Assembly: GCA_934351835.1 (NCBI GenBank)
Contig: CAKRJP010000016.1
Location: 1-56,531, forward strand
From: an uncultured Lachnospiraceae bacterium
Lineage (GTDB): Bacteria > Bacillota > Clostridia > Lachnospirales > Lachnospiraceae
Direction: 5' to 3'
Length of the DNA: 56,531 bases
The notes below the pieces were generated by a model. It was not told the origin of the DNA. It saw only the letters and a program-made list of their open reading frames with translations, and did not search any database. Of this stretch, positions 36,551 to 45,630 are shown one piece after another; the stretch's first letter is position 1, and every line of letters starts with the position of its first letter. Made by a program: the position numbers and the translations under genes.

Positions 36551-37330
36551 TTACTGAGCTTCGTAAGTCGCTTTGGCATCTCTGATCAGTGCATCAAATT
36601 TATCCGCATCCCACGCTGCTCTTCCTGTAAACAGTCCGTCGATGGATGGCTGTACGATCAATTCATTAGCATTTCCCGGATTTACGCTGCCTCCATATAA
36701 TACAGGGATCTCTTTTCCTGCCTCTCCAAAGATCTCCACAAGGCATCCTTTGATCACCTGATGCATCTCTTCTGCATAGTCGGCAGATGCCGGCGTACCA
36801 TTTACTCCGATGGACCATACCGGCTCATATGCCACCCAGATATTCGGCACCTGTGAGACCGGCACATCGTGGAATCCTACTTTTAACTGTGTACGGAGAA
36901 CTTCCGGACTGATTCCGTAATTCTTCTCCTCTGCTGTCTCGCCAATGCAAAGCAGTGTTGTGAATCCATGATTCAATGCTGCTTTTACTTTGAGATTTTC
37001 TTCCGCATCGCTCTCACCGAACACATGACGTCTCTCAGAATGACCGATCATCACCAGATCCAGTCCCAGTTCTTCTAACATCAGCGGAGAAATCTCTCCT
37101 GTGAACTGTCCTTGATCTTCCCAGCACATATTCTGCGCACCTAATTTCACGTAATTACGGTCAACATTCTTTGTTGCGCTCTCCAGTGTAGTATACGACG
37201 GGATGATAAACAGCTCGATTTCTTCTCTGCTGATATCTTTTGTATTTTCTACTAACTTCTGCAGATAAGCAACCGTATCCTGTATATTCTTATACATCTT
37301 CAGGTTACTTCCAAAATACAGTTTCTTCAT
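36551..37330 (-). CDS. Triosephosphate-isomerase-like protein with altered loop 6
   Basis: A 259-residue TIM barrel. The catalytic His (IGHSERRHVFGES) and Glu (VAYEPVWS) are present. Two conserved places differ from ordinary TPI: the N-terminal GNWKMN is GSNLKMYK, and the loop-6 lid, normally PVWAIGTGxTA, is PVWSIGVNGTPAS. Relatives acting on tetrulose phosphates (LerI/EryH group) differ from TPI in these regions. It sits 15 bases after the HD gene and close to the fused kinase. Most likely an isomerase of erythrulose-phosphate or a second TPI. Confidence 0.85.
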   Translation of the reverse strand: MKKLYFGSNLKMYKNIQDTVAYLQKLVENTKDISREEIELFIIPSYTTLESATKNVDRNYVKLGAQNMCWEDQGQFTGEISPLMLEELGLDLVMIGHSERRHVFGESDAEENLKVKAALNHGFTTLLCIGETAEEKNYGISPEVLRTQLKVGFHDVPVSQVPNIWVAYEPVWSIGVNGTPASADYAEEMHQVIKGCLVEIFGEAGKEIPVLYGGSVNPGNANELIVQPSIDGLFTGRAAWDADKFDALIRDAKATYEAQ

Positions 37331-37345
37331 AATATACCTTCTCCT

Positions 37346-37834
37346 CTATTCCAGAAACATGGTCTTACAGATTTCTTTTCCTGTCTCTGTCTTAAATATT
37401 CTTTCTAATGCCATCTCCGCAGGTTTTCTGGAAGTCTCATTTTCAAACAGATTTACCAGAAAATCCGCCTCCACCAGAATCTGATAGTCCATTCCATCAA
37501 TCGGATCATATGTATGATGGTGTCCCACCAAATAAGATACTCTCTGAATCAGTTCTTCGTCATATCCGAGTTTTTTTAACATATCTTCCGCAATCGAAGG
37601 GCCAAGCTCTTCCTGATGACTGCCAATGCTGTCTCCGTAAATCTCTTCGCTTTTTTTGATCCCGATATCATGCACAATAGAGGCTGCGTTCAGGATCTCC
37701 TGAGTTCTTGCATCAATTCTTTCCTCTTCCCCGATCAGCTTCGCATATCCATACACTTTCATAAAATGCTGGATTCTGTGTGGCTGTCCCGCATAATAAT
37801 GTGTCATTTCCAATATCAATCTATTATCATTCAT
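37346..37834 (-). CDS. HD-domain phosphohydrolase
   Basis: About 162 residues. Metal site residues: H in PHRIQHF, the HD pair in SIVHDIGIKK, HH in LVGHHHTYDPIDG and D in VEADFLVN. Probably a nucleotide or sugar phosphohydrolase of the YedJ/MazG-neighbour type. The ATG at 37834 has the better spacing (9) from GGGAG; 37840 is possible. Its link to the neighbouring sugar genes is by position only. Confidence 0.8.
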   Translation of the reverse strand: MNDNRLILEMTHYYAGQPHRIQHFMKVYGYAKLIGEEERIDARTQEILNAASIVHDIGIKKSEEIYGDSIGSHQEELGPSIAEDMLKKLGYDEELIQRVSYLVGHHHTYDPIDGMDYQILVEADFLVNLFENETSRKPAEMALERIFKTETGKEICKTMFLE

Positions 37835-37892
37835 CTTCATTATCTCCCTGCTCCGGCACTTTTTATTCCATCAGATAGACGGAACTCTCTAC

Positions 37893-39638
37893 TTAGATAG
37901 AACCCTCTACGAATTCACGCATTCCCTGGAAAATCAGCCATACCGAGGTTGCACCTGCATCCTGATATCCGATTGCTCTCTCCATCAATGATTTTGCACG
38001 GCCGAATTTTGCCATACAGTTCTTGGTATTCTCAACGCCCTGTTTTGCAGCTTCTTCGGCAGCCTTTAACATCTCGAGAAGACCTTTGTCTGCATTTGCT
38101 TCCAACGCTTCAACTGCCGGTGCCAGTGCATCGACCATCGTCTTATCTCCAACTTCGGCTTTTCCTCTTTCCTGGATTGCTTTCAGGCTCTTTCTCTCCA
38201 TCTTCGCCAGATCTTCCGGTGTCAGGACCGCTTTGGCATCCATATCCGTTGCACCTGCCAGATACAGACTTCCAAAAATTACGCCGGAAGCTCCGCCCAT
38301 AGACAGAAGCATAGCTTTTCCTGCTGCCGCAAAAACTTCGTATGCGTCTTTCGCCTCACCCATCTTGATCAATTTCTTCTTGGCTTTCTGCATACCACCT
38401 GCCATACCGATTCCGTGGTCCCCATCACCTATGGCACTGTCAATTTCTGTCAGATATGGTTTCTTGGCAATAATCTTATCCGCAATGTACAGCAACATAT
38501 TTCTTGCATCTTCAGCGCTCAGTTCTTCCAGGACACCGTCTTGGCTCCTCTTAATCTCAGCCTCTTCCACATCATTCTCATCAAACTCAGGAACCGCCTG
38601 AATCTCTTCTTCCGGTGCATCTTCCATAGCTACACCTGTCAGTTCTCCTTTTGCATAGAAAGGGCAATAACATGGCATATCGTAATATTTCTTCAACTCA
38701 TCATCCAGTTTGAAGAGAGTAATAGAAAATCCTCCCATCTCCTGGCTGGTACAATAGCTGTTAAGATCTGTATCATGTACTTTAATTCCATCTTTATCCA
38801 GTAAATGTTTTACCTTGCGATAAGCGATTGCAAGTTCTGTAAGTGTTGTAGATCCCAGTCCGTTGACCAGAACACATACCTCATCTCCTGCTTTTAAGTC
38901 AGAATCTTCAAGAATCTGCTCATACATCTTCTCTACCAGCTCATCTGCAGATGCCCAGTGTGTACGCAGCACTCCGCGCTCTCCGTGAAGTCCCATACCA
39001 TACTCAATCTCCCCTTCCGGGAGTTCAAAAATCGGTTTATCCACACCAGGAAGCTGTGCCGGAGAAGTTGCCACACCAAGAGTTCTTGTATTATCTCTTG
39101 CTTTTGCTGTAATTCTTGTTACTTCGTCCAGGTCAAGTCCTGCATCACATGCTGCTCCGGCAATCTTTACAACAAATACATCTCCGGCAATACCTCTTCT
39201 GTCCTCATAGCGCTCTTTCGGTGCAGATGCCACATCATCCTGTACTCTTACGTGAGAAGTCGGAATCCCATCGTCATTCAGGAACTCTTCACCCATATCA
39301 AAGTTCAGATTATCTCCTGCATAACAGCCATATACAAAAATAATTCCCTTGCCCTGATCTACTGCTTTTCCTGTCTGGTAAATCGTATTCGGATCCGGTG
39401 ATGCAAACATATTTCCGCACGCAGCCGCATCAGCCAGTCCTTTTCCAACGAAACCGGAGAACATCGGCTCATGTCCACTTCCTCCGCCAATTACTAAAGC
39501 TACTTTATTCTTTCTTCTCTGTTTTAAAATGACTCCATTTACTTCCGGATGCTTTACATAATAACGGCTATATGCACTAATATAACCTTCCATCATTTCA
39601 GAAACAACATTATCCGGCGAGTTAATAATCTTTCTCAT
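37893..39638 (-). CDS. Fused DhaK-DhaL ATP-dependent dihydroxyacetone-type (possibly tetrulose) kinase
   Basis: About 581 residues. The DhaK part (~1-330) has GGGSGHEPMFSGFVG and the substrate-binding His in GMGLHGERG; the DhaL part (~380-581) has the nucleotide/Mg site IGDGDHGIGM and the GGASGVIFG loop. The DhaL part is fused, so ATP rather than a PTS donor is used. The family phosphorylates dihydroxyacetone or erythrulose. The ATG at 39638 follows AGAGGT by about 7 bases; the longer frame to 39656 is less likely. It heads a transcript running through the HD and TIM-like genes. Confidence 0.92.
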   Translation of the reverse strand: MRKIINSPDNVVSEMMEGYISAYSRYYVKHPEVNGVILKQRRKNKVALVIGGGSGHEPMFSGFVGKGLADAAACGNMFASPDPNTIYQTGKAVDQGKGIIFVYGCYAGDNLNFDMGEEFLNDDGIPTSHVRVQDDVASAPKERYEDRRGIAGDVFVVKIAGAACDAGLDLDEVTRITAKARDNTRTLGVATSPAQLPGVDKPIFELPEGEIEYGMGLHGERGVLRTHWASADELVEKMYEQILEDSDLKAGDEVCVLVNGLGSTTLTELAIAYRKVKHLLDKDGIKVHDTDLNSYCTSQEMGGFSITLFKLDDELKKYYDMPCYCPFYAKGELTGVAMEDAPEEEIQAVPEFDENDVEEAEIKRSQDGVLEELSAEDARNMLLYIADKIIAKKPYLTEIDSAIGDGDHGIGMAGGMQKAKKKLIKMGEAKDAYEVFAAAGKAMLLSMGGASGVIFGSLYLAGATDMDAKAVLTPEDLAKMERKSLKAIQERGKAEVGDKTMVDALAPAVEALEANADKGLLEMLKAAEEAAKQGVENTKNCMAKFGRAKSLMERAIGYQDAGATSVWLIFQGMREFVEGSI

Positions 39639-39706
39639 AATTTTACCTCTTTTCACTATGTTTTTTAGTGGCTTTTACCCATTCTGTCACTTTCTCAGAT
39701 GTAATG

Positions 39707-39735
39707 ATTATAGCACATTGGTTAATTTTTTTGTA
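39707..39735 (-). promoter_or_regulatory. Possible internal promoter before the fused kinase
   Basis: TATAAT with a poor -35 (TACAAA) at 17 bases, in the 140-base gap between the SGNH hydrolase and the kinase. A TTTTTCAATT run just upstream recalls the leader at 48603-48620. Confidence 0.4.
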
Positions 39736-39779
39736 TTATTTTTCAATTCTTTAGTAAATTTTATCAATATATTTATTGC

Positions 39780-40367
39780 TTACTTTAGTTTTAAAATACC
39801 GTGAAACCTATCTGCAACATATTCTGCTACCAGACGGTTGCCTTTTTCATTCAAATGCACACCATCAAGAGAGCAGGCGATACGCTCTTCCTGGTCTGTC
39901 GGCAGTGCCGCTTCCATCTCAAACAGCGGAACCCCAAAATGTTTGGCAAAATCTGCCAGCCATTCTTTATATTCCACTGCCAGTTCACTCACTCCCGGCT
40001 GTTCTGCATAGTACGCCCACATATCAATCAGCGCCGGATGACAGATTTCAAAGGGCACACCAAGAGCCACACGGATACGCTCATAGAAACAACGGTTCAC
40101 CATCGCCGCTATGTTATTCTTCGCCACCGAGATGCTGTGGGAAAAGAAAATGTCATTACTGCCTCCCATTAAAAACATCATCTGTGGTTTTTCTCCCAGC
40201 ACATCTTTTTCAAATCTACTCATCATACCACTGGTGGTATCCCCGGATATCCCACGATTTACCATCTCTACATCTTCCAACATATGCGAAACGAGGGCAG
40301 GCCATGCGGCCGCCCTCTTCACTCCGTATCCATATGTCAGACTATCTCCCATACATACAATACGCAT
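39780..40367 (-). CDS. SGNH/GDSL-family hydrolase
   Basis: About 195 residues. Block I GDSLTYGYG carries the nucleophile Ser, then the NRGISGDTT Gly, the GGSNDIFF Asn and the C-terminal DGVHLNEKGN Asp/His pair, so all SGNH blocks are present. Cytoplasmic (no signal). It would cleave an ester, perhaps an acyl group on the sugar substrate. The ATG at 40367 follows GGAGAG by about 5 bases. Confidence 0.88.
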   Translation of the reverse strand: MRIVCMGDSLTYGYGVKRAAAWPALVSHMLEDVEMVNRGISGDTTSGMMSRFEKDVLGEKPQMMFLMGGSNDIFFSHSISVAKNNIAAMVNRCFYERIRVALGVPFEICHPALIDMWAYYAEQPGVSELAVEYKEWLADFAKHFGVPLFEMEAALPTDQEERIACSLDGVHLNEKGNRLVAEYVADRFHGILKLK

Positions 40368-40392
40368 TTTATCTCTCCTGTTTTTATTTCTT

Positions 40393-41397
40393 TTATTCTC
40401 CGATACAACAGATACAAGAAGCAACCTCTTTTTTTGTAATCGTACCAAAATAATCCGGCAGGGTCAATTCATCCAGCACACTTAAAACATCTTCATACTT
40501 ATAGTTGCAGCCAGTCAGTCTTTTTTCTACTTCCGCAGCCGGCAAGAGTGCCATAAAATCCCCATAGATTCTACACCCTAATATTTTCCCGCCTTTCACC
40601 TCGAGATACACTTCTAACACGCCTCCTGCATATTTCTGATAGTTATGGATACTGCATTTGACCGGATGTCCGTAGTTCCACTCCCAGGTCGCATATTTTT
40701 CATCACGCAGTTTCTGCACTTCTAGAAATTCTTCCGGCGAAAGCTCCAGAATCTGATAACTTTCTCCCGACAGCAGCGTCCTGGTAAGGGTCTCCTCAAA
40801 CTGCTCCAACACCACGGTATCCGGCAGGAAATCTGCAATATTCCCCACACGGCTCTTTACAGACTTTATCGCTTTTGACCGGAATTTCTCAGCACGCACT
40901 TTAAGACTTGACGCCACCACCGAAAGATCTGCATTAAACAACAGGCATCCATGATGCAAAATTCTCTGCTTATAGATTCTCTGTGCTGTCCCTGATATTT
41001 TCCTGCCTTCTATTAAAATATCATTTCTTCCACTGAATTCTGCATCTGCCCCCAACTCTTTCAGTGCCTGGATCACCGGCTCTGCAAACCGTTTCATCCC
41101 ACCATCGATGGACTCATCCTCCCGGTCCGTGATATACGAATAGTTCAGATTCCCCAGATCATGATATACCGCACCGCCTCCGGTCGTCCGCCTGACAACC
41201 TTAATCCCATGCTCTTTCACATACTGTTGGTTAATCTCCTCGATTGTATTCTGATGTCTGCCGACTACGATCGTATTGTCATTCTGCCACAGCATTACAA
41301 TGTTTCCATCCATATAATGGGTCAGCAGATATTCTTCCAGCGCCAGATTGTAATAAGGATCTGTGCACTTATCAATTACCAGATAGTTATTCTTCAT
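40393..41397 (-). CDS. lplA: Lipoate-protein ligase
   Basis: A 334-residue LplA. N-terminal catalytic domain with VGRHQNTIEEIN, RRTTGGGAVYHDLGN and a C-terminal accessory domain. It adenylates lipoate and attaches it to the lysine of lipoyl domains, here that of the E2 gene 3 kb upstream in the same operon. It overlaps the end of the FGGY kinase by 11 bases, so the operon itself provides lipoylation. Confidence 0.93.
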   Translation of the reverse strand: MKNNYLVIDKCTDPYYNLALEEYLLTHYMDGNIVMLWQNDNTIVVGRHQNTIEEINQQYVKEHGIKVVRRTTGGGAVYHDLGNLNYSYITDREDESIDGGMKRFAEPVIQALKELGADAEFSGRNDILIEGRKISGTAQRIYKQRILHHGCLLFNADLSVVASSLKVRAEKFRSKAIKSVKSRVGNIADFLPDTVVLEQFEETLTRTLLSGESYQILELSPEEFLEVQKLRDEKYATWEWNYGHPVKCSIHNYQKYAGGVLEVYLEVKGGKILGCRIYGDFMALLPAAEVEKRLTGCNYKYEDVLSVLDELTLPDYFGTITKKEVASCICCIGE

Positions 41398-42934
41398 ATT
41401 TCTTCGTCACCTTATAAAGATCTGCATAGTCTTCTTTCAAATGATCATATAATCTGTGATAGATTTCAAAGTACTCCATATACATCTTATGCGTTTCCGG
41501 ATCCGGTTCCATATAGTCGATGTAGTTTACCTTCTCTTTTGCAATCGAAAAGTCTTTAAACACACCAGAAGAAACGCCCGCCAGAATTGCATCTCCATAC
41601 GGCGCACCCACTCTGTTTTCCACAAATGCAGTCGGCACATTAAATACATCAGTGATAATTCTTCTCCACAGTTTACTCTTTGCACCACCCTCATTTAAAA
41701 TGATCGGTGCATTGGCCTTGATCCCATTTTCAAGCATCAGACGGTAGTTATCATATAATGCATATGCCACGCCTTCCATAAACGCACGCACCAGATGCCC
41801 CTTGGTATGTCTTACCGACAATCCAAATATCGTTCCCCTCGCCTGTGCATCCCACAATACTGTCCTCTCACCCGCCAGATAAGGGAGCACTAGCAATCCC
41901 TCACTTCCTGCAGGTACTTTTTCTGCCTCAAGATTCATCAGATCATAAACATCCTGTCCTGTCAATTTTGCAGTTTCTGCTTCCATCTGCATGAAATTAT
42001 CCCGAAGATAACGGAGCACCTGACCGCCCGTCAGCACCACCGCTATGGAAATGTAGTCGTTACATGAATTTGTGGTATAAGCATCATTACATACCAGATC
42101 TACAAAACGATCACTATCGTTTACCACCCCCATAACGCCACAGGTTCCAAGATTAATCTGCACATCACCCGGCGTGATCGCACCGCCGCCGACAAAGCCG
42201 GCATTACAGTCTACCTGCCCGGCACACACCGGGATTCCCGGTATCAATCCAAGTTCTTTTGCCGCTTTTTCCGTCACTGTTCCTATAATTTCTTCGCAAG
42301 GATGCAGATCCGGCATCAGTTCCAGTTCAATCCCCATCTTATCCATCAGATTCTGATCAAAACATTTGCCATGCACATCATAAGCAACACCCCAGAATCC
42401 TCCGTGCGAATAGCTCATTGCAGCCACTCCCGTCATACGGAGTCTTACAAAACCGTCGATCGTCAGAATCTTCCAGATTTTTTTATAATCTTCCGGTCTG
42501 TGCTTTTTCTCCCACATAATATTGACCATCGTCGGGTAATCTTCGATTCTGTTTCCGTTAATCTTAAAAATCTCGTCTACGCCGACATTATCCCGCAGCC
42601 ACTCGACCTCTTCCACCGCACGCCGGTCCATCAGATTATATGCCCGGTTAATCGGATTCATCTCTTTATCGACCATTACCATACAAGGCTGTGCCGAAGA
42701 AATTCCAATTGCTGCCACATCTTTCGGATCTACTCCTGATTTTTTCAAACACTCACGTATTGTCTCACACGCCAAAGTCCAATAGTTTTCCGCATCATGC
42801 TCCGACCATCCTGGTTTATCCGTATAAATCGGATATTCTCTCATCGCATATGCCAGTACATTTGCCTCTTCATCAATGATACAGGCTTTTCCGCTGCCCG
42901 TTCCATAATCCAGACCAATCAGATATTTTCCCAT
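41387..42934 (-). CDS. FGGY-family carbohydrate kinase (xylulokinase-like)
   Basis: A 515-residue kinase with the FGGY nucleotide and sugar domains: LIGLDYGTGSGKA at the N-terminus, GISSAQPCMV, GQVDCNAGFVGGG, NLGTCGVMG and LNEGGAKSKLWRRI. It phosphorylates an alcohol of an open-chain ketose or polyol. AGGAGGAG precedes its ATG. It lies between E3 (17-base gap) and lplA. Substrate unknown; it is distinct from the glycerol-kinase-like FGGY protein at 54280. Confidence 0.9.
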   Translation of the reverse strand: MGKYLIGLDYGTGSGKACIIDEEANVLAYAMREYPIYTDKPGWSEHDAENYWTLACETIRECLKKSGVDPKDVAAIGISSAQPCMVMVDKEMNPINRAYNLMDRRAVEEVEWLRDNVGVDEIFKINGNRIEDYPTMVNIMWEKKHRPEDYKKIWKILTIDGFVRLRMTGVAAMSYSHGGFWGVAYDVHGKCFDQNLMDKMGIELELMPDLHPCEEIIGTVTEKAAKELGLIPGIPVCAGQVDCNAGFVGGGAITPGDVQINLGTCGVMGVVNDSDRFVDLVCNDAYTTNSCNDYISIAVVLTGGQVLRYLRDNFMQMEAETAKLTGQDVYDLMNLEAEKVPAGSEGLLVLPYLAGERTVLWDAQARGTIFGLSVRHTKGHLVRAFMEGVAYALYDNYRLMLENGIKANAPIILNEGGAKSKLWRRIITDVFNVPTAFVENRVGAPYGDAILAGVSSGVFKDFSIAKEKVNYIDYMEPDPETHKMYMEYFEIYHRLYDHLKEDYADLYKVTKKYEE

Positions 42935-42951
42935 TCGGACTCCTCCTTTTA

Positions 42952-44331
42952 TTATTTCACTGCACCGTGAACGCTCTTTCCGAAACAGTCCATCGCCGCC
43001 TCTTTCACCATCTCAGACAATGAAGGATGTGCCACTATGGTATGTTCCCACTCTTCCAGAGACATCTCATTTTTCACAGCAAGAGATGCAAACGAAATCA
43101 GTTCCGGTGCGCATTCTCCTACAATCTGAATTCCCAGTGTCGTCTTTTTATTTTTATCCATCAGAACGTTTACCTGACCTTCGGCGCCTTCCGCCAGAGC
43201 CATTCCATTCCCGGTATACCAAAACTGACCGGACACTGTTTCAATTCCACGCTCTTTCGCCGTTTGTTCGGTAATTCCCACTGCCGCAAATGCAGGTATG
43301 GTGTAAATACATCTCGGAAGCGCACTTTCGTCTACCACTTCGTCTCTTCCAAGGATATGTGCCACTGCTGCCTCTCCCTCTGCATACGCCGCATGTGCCA
43401 GCTGATAACCGCCTGCCACATCACCGATTGCATAAATATGAGGGATGTTCGTCTGCATGTGTTCATCCGTCTTTATTTCTTTTTTGGCCGTCATCTCCAG
43501 TCCCAGTCCTTCGATATCAACACCTCTATAGACCGGTTTTCTGCCAGTTGCCATCAGAACCACATCTGCATCCAATGTTTCTTCCGTATCTTTTTTATAA
43601 GTAACTTTGTAACTTTCTCCCGCCTTCTCAACCTTTACAACCTTTGTATCCAGGTAAATTTTTATACCTTTTTTCGTCAGTTCTTTCTGCATATATTTTA
43701 CCATAGATGTTTCTTCTCCCGGAAACAGTGCCGGCATAACTTCTATTACAGTCACTTCGGAACCATATGCCGAAAATGCACTCGCAAGCTCCATTCCGAT
43801 CACACCACCGCCGATTACGGTCATACGCTTTGGTACTTTTGTAAGTTCTAACGCCTGCGTACTGTTGATCGTATATTCTGCACCCGGAATCGGGATCACT
43901 GCCGGTTTTGCGCCGGTTGCAATTATAATATCTTCTGTTTCGTACAGTGTACCGCCGCACTCCACCTGTCCGGCTTTTTTCACAGATGCAAATGCACGCA
44001 CAACATCTACTTTATTTGCACGGAGCAGATATTCCACACCACCTACTAATTTTTTGACAACTTCTTCTCTACCTGCCTGGATCTTTCGGAAGCTGTAGAG
44101 TCCTGACTCCTTAAATATCTTCTTACTTACCAACGCACGGACTTTTTCCATCGCGCCGGCTTTATCCAACAGATATTTTGTCGGAACGCATCCCACGTTC
44201 AGACATGTTCCTCCAATGGAACCACCCTCACATAGCAATACAGATTTTCCTTCTTTTGCTGCCGCTATTGCCGATGAATATCCTCCCGGCCCACCACCGA
44301 TCACGATGATATCATATTTTTTATTTCCCAT
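42952..44331 (-). CDS. lpdA: Dihydrolipoamide dehydrogenase (E3)
   Basis: A 459-residue flavoprotein without a lipoyl domain. FAD motif GGGPGGYSSAI, the redox disulfide in GGTCLNVGCVPTK, NAD motif VIGGGVIGMELAS and the C-terminal His-Glu in IVAHPSLSEMV. It reoxidises the lipoyl arm of E2, making NADH. 31 bases downstream of E2. Confidence 0.95.
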   Translation of the reverse strand: MGNKKYDIIVIGGGPGGYSSAIAAAKEGKSVLLCEGGSIGGTCLNVGCVPTKYLLDKAGAMEKVRALVSKKIFKESGLYSFRKIQAGREEVVKKLVGGVEYLLRANKVDVVRAFASVKKAGQVECGGTLYETEDIIIATGAKPAVIPIPGAEYTINSTQALELTKVPKRMTVIGGGVIGMELASAFSAYGSEVTVIEVMPALFPGEETSMVKYMQKELTKKGIKIYLDTKVVKVEKAGESYKVTYKKDTEETLDADVVLMATGRKPVYRGVDIEGLGLEMTAKKEIKTDEHMQTNIPHIYAIGDVAGGYQLAHAAYAEGEAAVAHILGRDEVVDESALPRCIYTIPAFAAVGITEQTAKERGIETVSGQFWYTGNGMALAEGAEGQVNVLMDKNKKTTLGIQIVGECAPELISFASLAVKNEMSLEEWEHTIVAHPSLSEMVKEAAMDCFGKSVHGAVK

Positions 44332-44361
44332 AACTTTTCACTCCCTGCCGCCAAGTTTTCT

Positions 44362-45630
44362 CTACACCAATGCAAGTGCAGGAGTTTCAATAATTTTCTT
44401 TAATTCTGCCAGGAATTCCGCACCATAAGCGCCATCAATGACTCTGTGGTCAAATGTTCCCGTAATTTTCATGGTAGGAACCGCTTTCCATTCTCCGTTT
44501 ACAAACACCGGTTTATCCTCTGTCGCTGCAATTGCAAGAATACAGACCTCCGGCGGATTGATGATTGCATTGAACTGTGAAACCGGATACATTCCAAGAT
44601 TCGATAAAGTAATGGTTCCCCCGGACATATCTTCCGGTGAAAGTTTTCCGGATCTTGCCTTCGCAATATTTTCTTTATTAACCAGCGAAATTTCTTCCAT
44701 ATTCTTGCGGTTAATCTGTTTTGCCACCGGCACCACAAGACCGTGATCGATAGATACCGCCAGCCCGATATTCACATCTTTATGTACAATAATCGCCTCA
44801 TCAGTATAAGATGAATTGATGTAAGGGAATTTGCGGATTGCAGCTTCCATACATTTGAACAAAATATCATTGAAGGATAACTTGATATCGTCTTTTGCTC
44901 CGTTTACCAGTTTGCGGAATACGATACACTGCGTCATATCAACCTCCACTGTAATCTGGAATGTCGGAATCGTCTGCGAACTCTCCAGCATACGTTTTGC
45001 AATGACCTTCCGCATCTTTGTCAGTGGAATAATTTCATCTTCCGCAATTTCCGTTTTTACAATATCTGTTTTTTGTTTCTGCGACTCCAGATATCCATTG
45101 ACATCCTGGCGTTTCAAAATATCTTTGCCAGCATAATCTGCCACCTCTTCCAGAGAAATTCCATTTTCTCTGGCAATCAGTTTTGCATTCGGCATCGCCT
45201 TGATGACTCTCGCATAACGCCACGGTTCGTTTTTATCAATCGGTTGATACTCTTCTTCGCTATCCTGAGACTTTCCTGTCTGCGCACCGGTTTGTGATAT
45301 GCCACCGGTCTGAGCCGCGCTGTCGGTTTGTGATGTATCAACACTTTGAGCCGCGCCATCACTCTGGGCTGCTCCGCCTGCCGGCAGATCGCCTTCTTCG
45401 CCGATATATGCGATGACCGTTCCGGCGGACACTTCGTCTCCTTCTTCTACCAGGATGTCTAACACCGTTCCCTTCGCGAAACTTTCCACCGTAAGAGTTG
45501 CTTTATCCGTCTCTATTTCTAAAAGCGGATCTCCTCTTTTGACTTTGTCTCCTTTTTTTACCAGCCAGGTTCCTATCGTCGACACATCCGTTGTCTGCCC
45601 TCCTGCCGGCATTGTGATCTCTTTTAACAT
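44362..45630 (-). CDS. Dihydrolipoamide acyltransferase (E2)
   Basis: A 422-residue E2. One lipoyl domain (1-~80) with the lipoylated Lys in EIETDKATLT. A Gln/Ser/Thr/Ala-rich linker follows (~90-120), then the E1/E3-binding domain with MPNAKLIARENGI (~145-180) and the catalytic domain ending in the TFDHRVIDGAYG active site. Overlaps the aldolase-like gene by 7 bases. The acyl group is not predictable from sequence. Confidence 0.93.
   Translation of the reverse strand: MLKEITMPAGGQTTDVSTIGTWLVKKGDKVKRGDPLLEIETDKATLTVESFAKGTVLDILVEEGDEVSAGTVIAYIGEEGDLPAGGAAQSDGAAQSVDTSQTDSAAQTGGISQTGAQTGKSQDSEEEYQPIDKNEPWRYARVIKAMPNAKLIARENGISLEEVADYAGKDILKRQDVNGYLESQKQKTDIVKTEIAEDEIIPLTKMRKVIAKRMLESSQTIPTFQITVEVDMTQCIVFRKLVNGAKDDIKLSFNDILFKCMEAAIRKFPYINSSYTDEAIIVHKDVNIGLAVSIDHGLVVPVAKQINRKNMEEISLVNKENIAKARSGKLSPEDMSGGTITLSNLGMYPVSQFNAIINPPEVCILAIAATEDKPVFVNGEWKAVPTMKITGTFDHRVIDGAYGAEFLAELKKIIETPALALV

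Noticed and set aside
36551..37330. Calling the TIM-like gene the glycolytic triosephosphate isomerase without comment
   Set aside because: Its operon partners and altered loop 6 make a tetrulose-phosphate role at least as likely, so the call was kept open.
43020..43851. A 274-codon plus-strand frame inside the E3 gene
   Set aside because: It is a shadow of the lpdA coding strand; its composition (His, Cys, Phe-rich) is unlike a protein gene.
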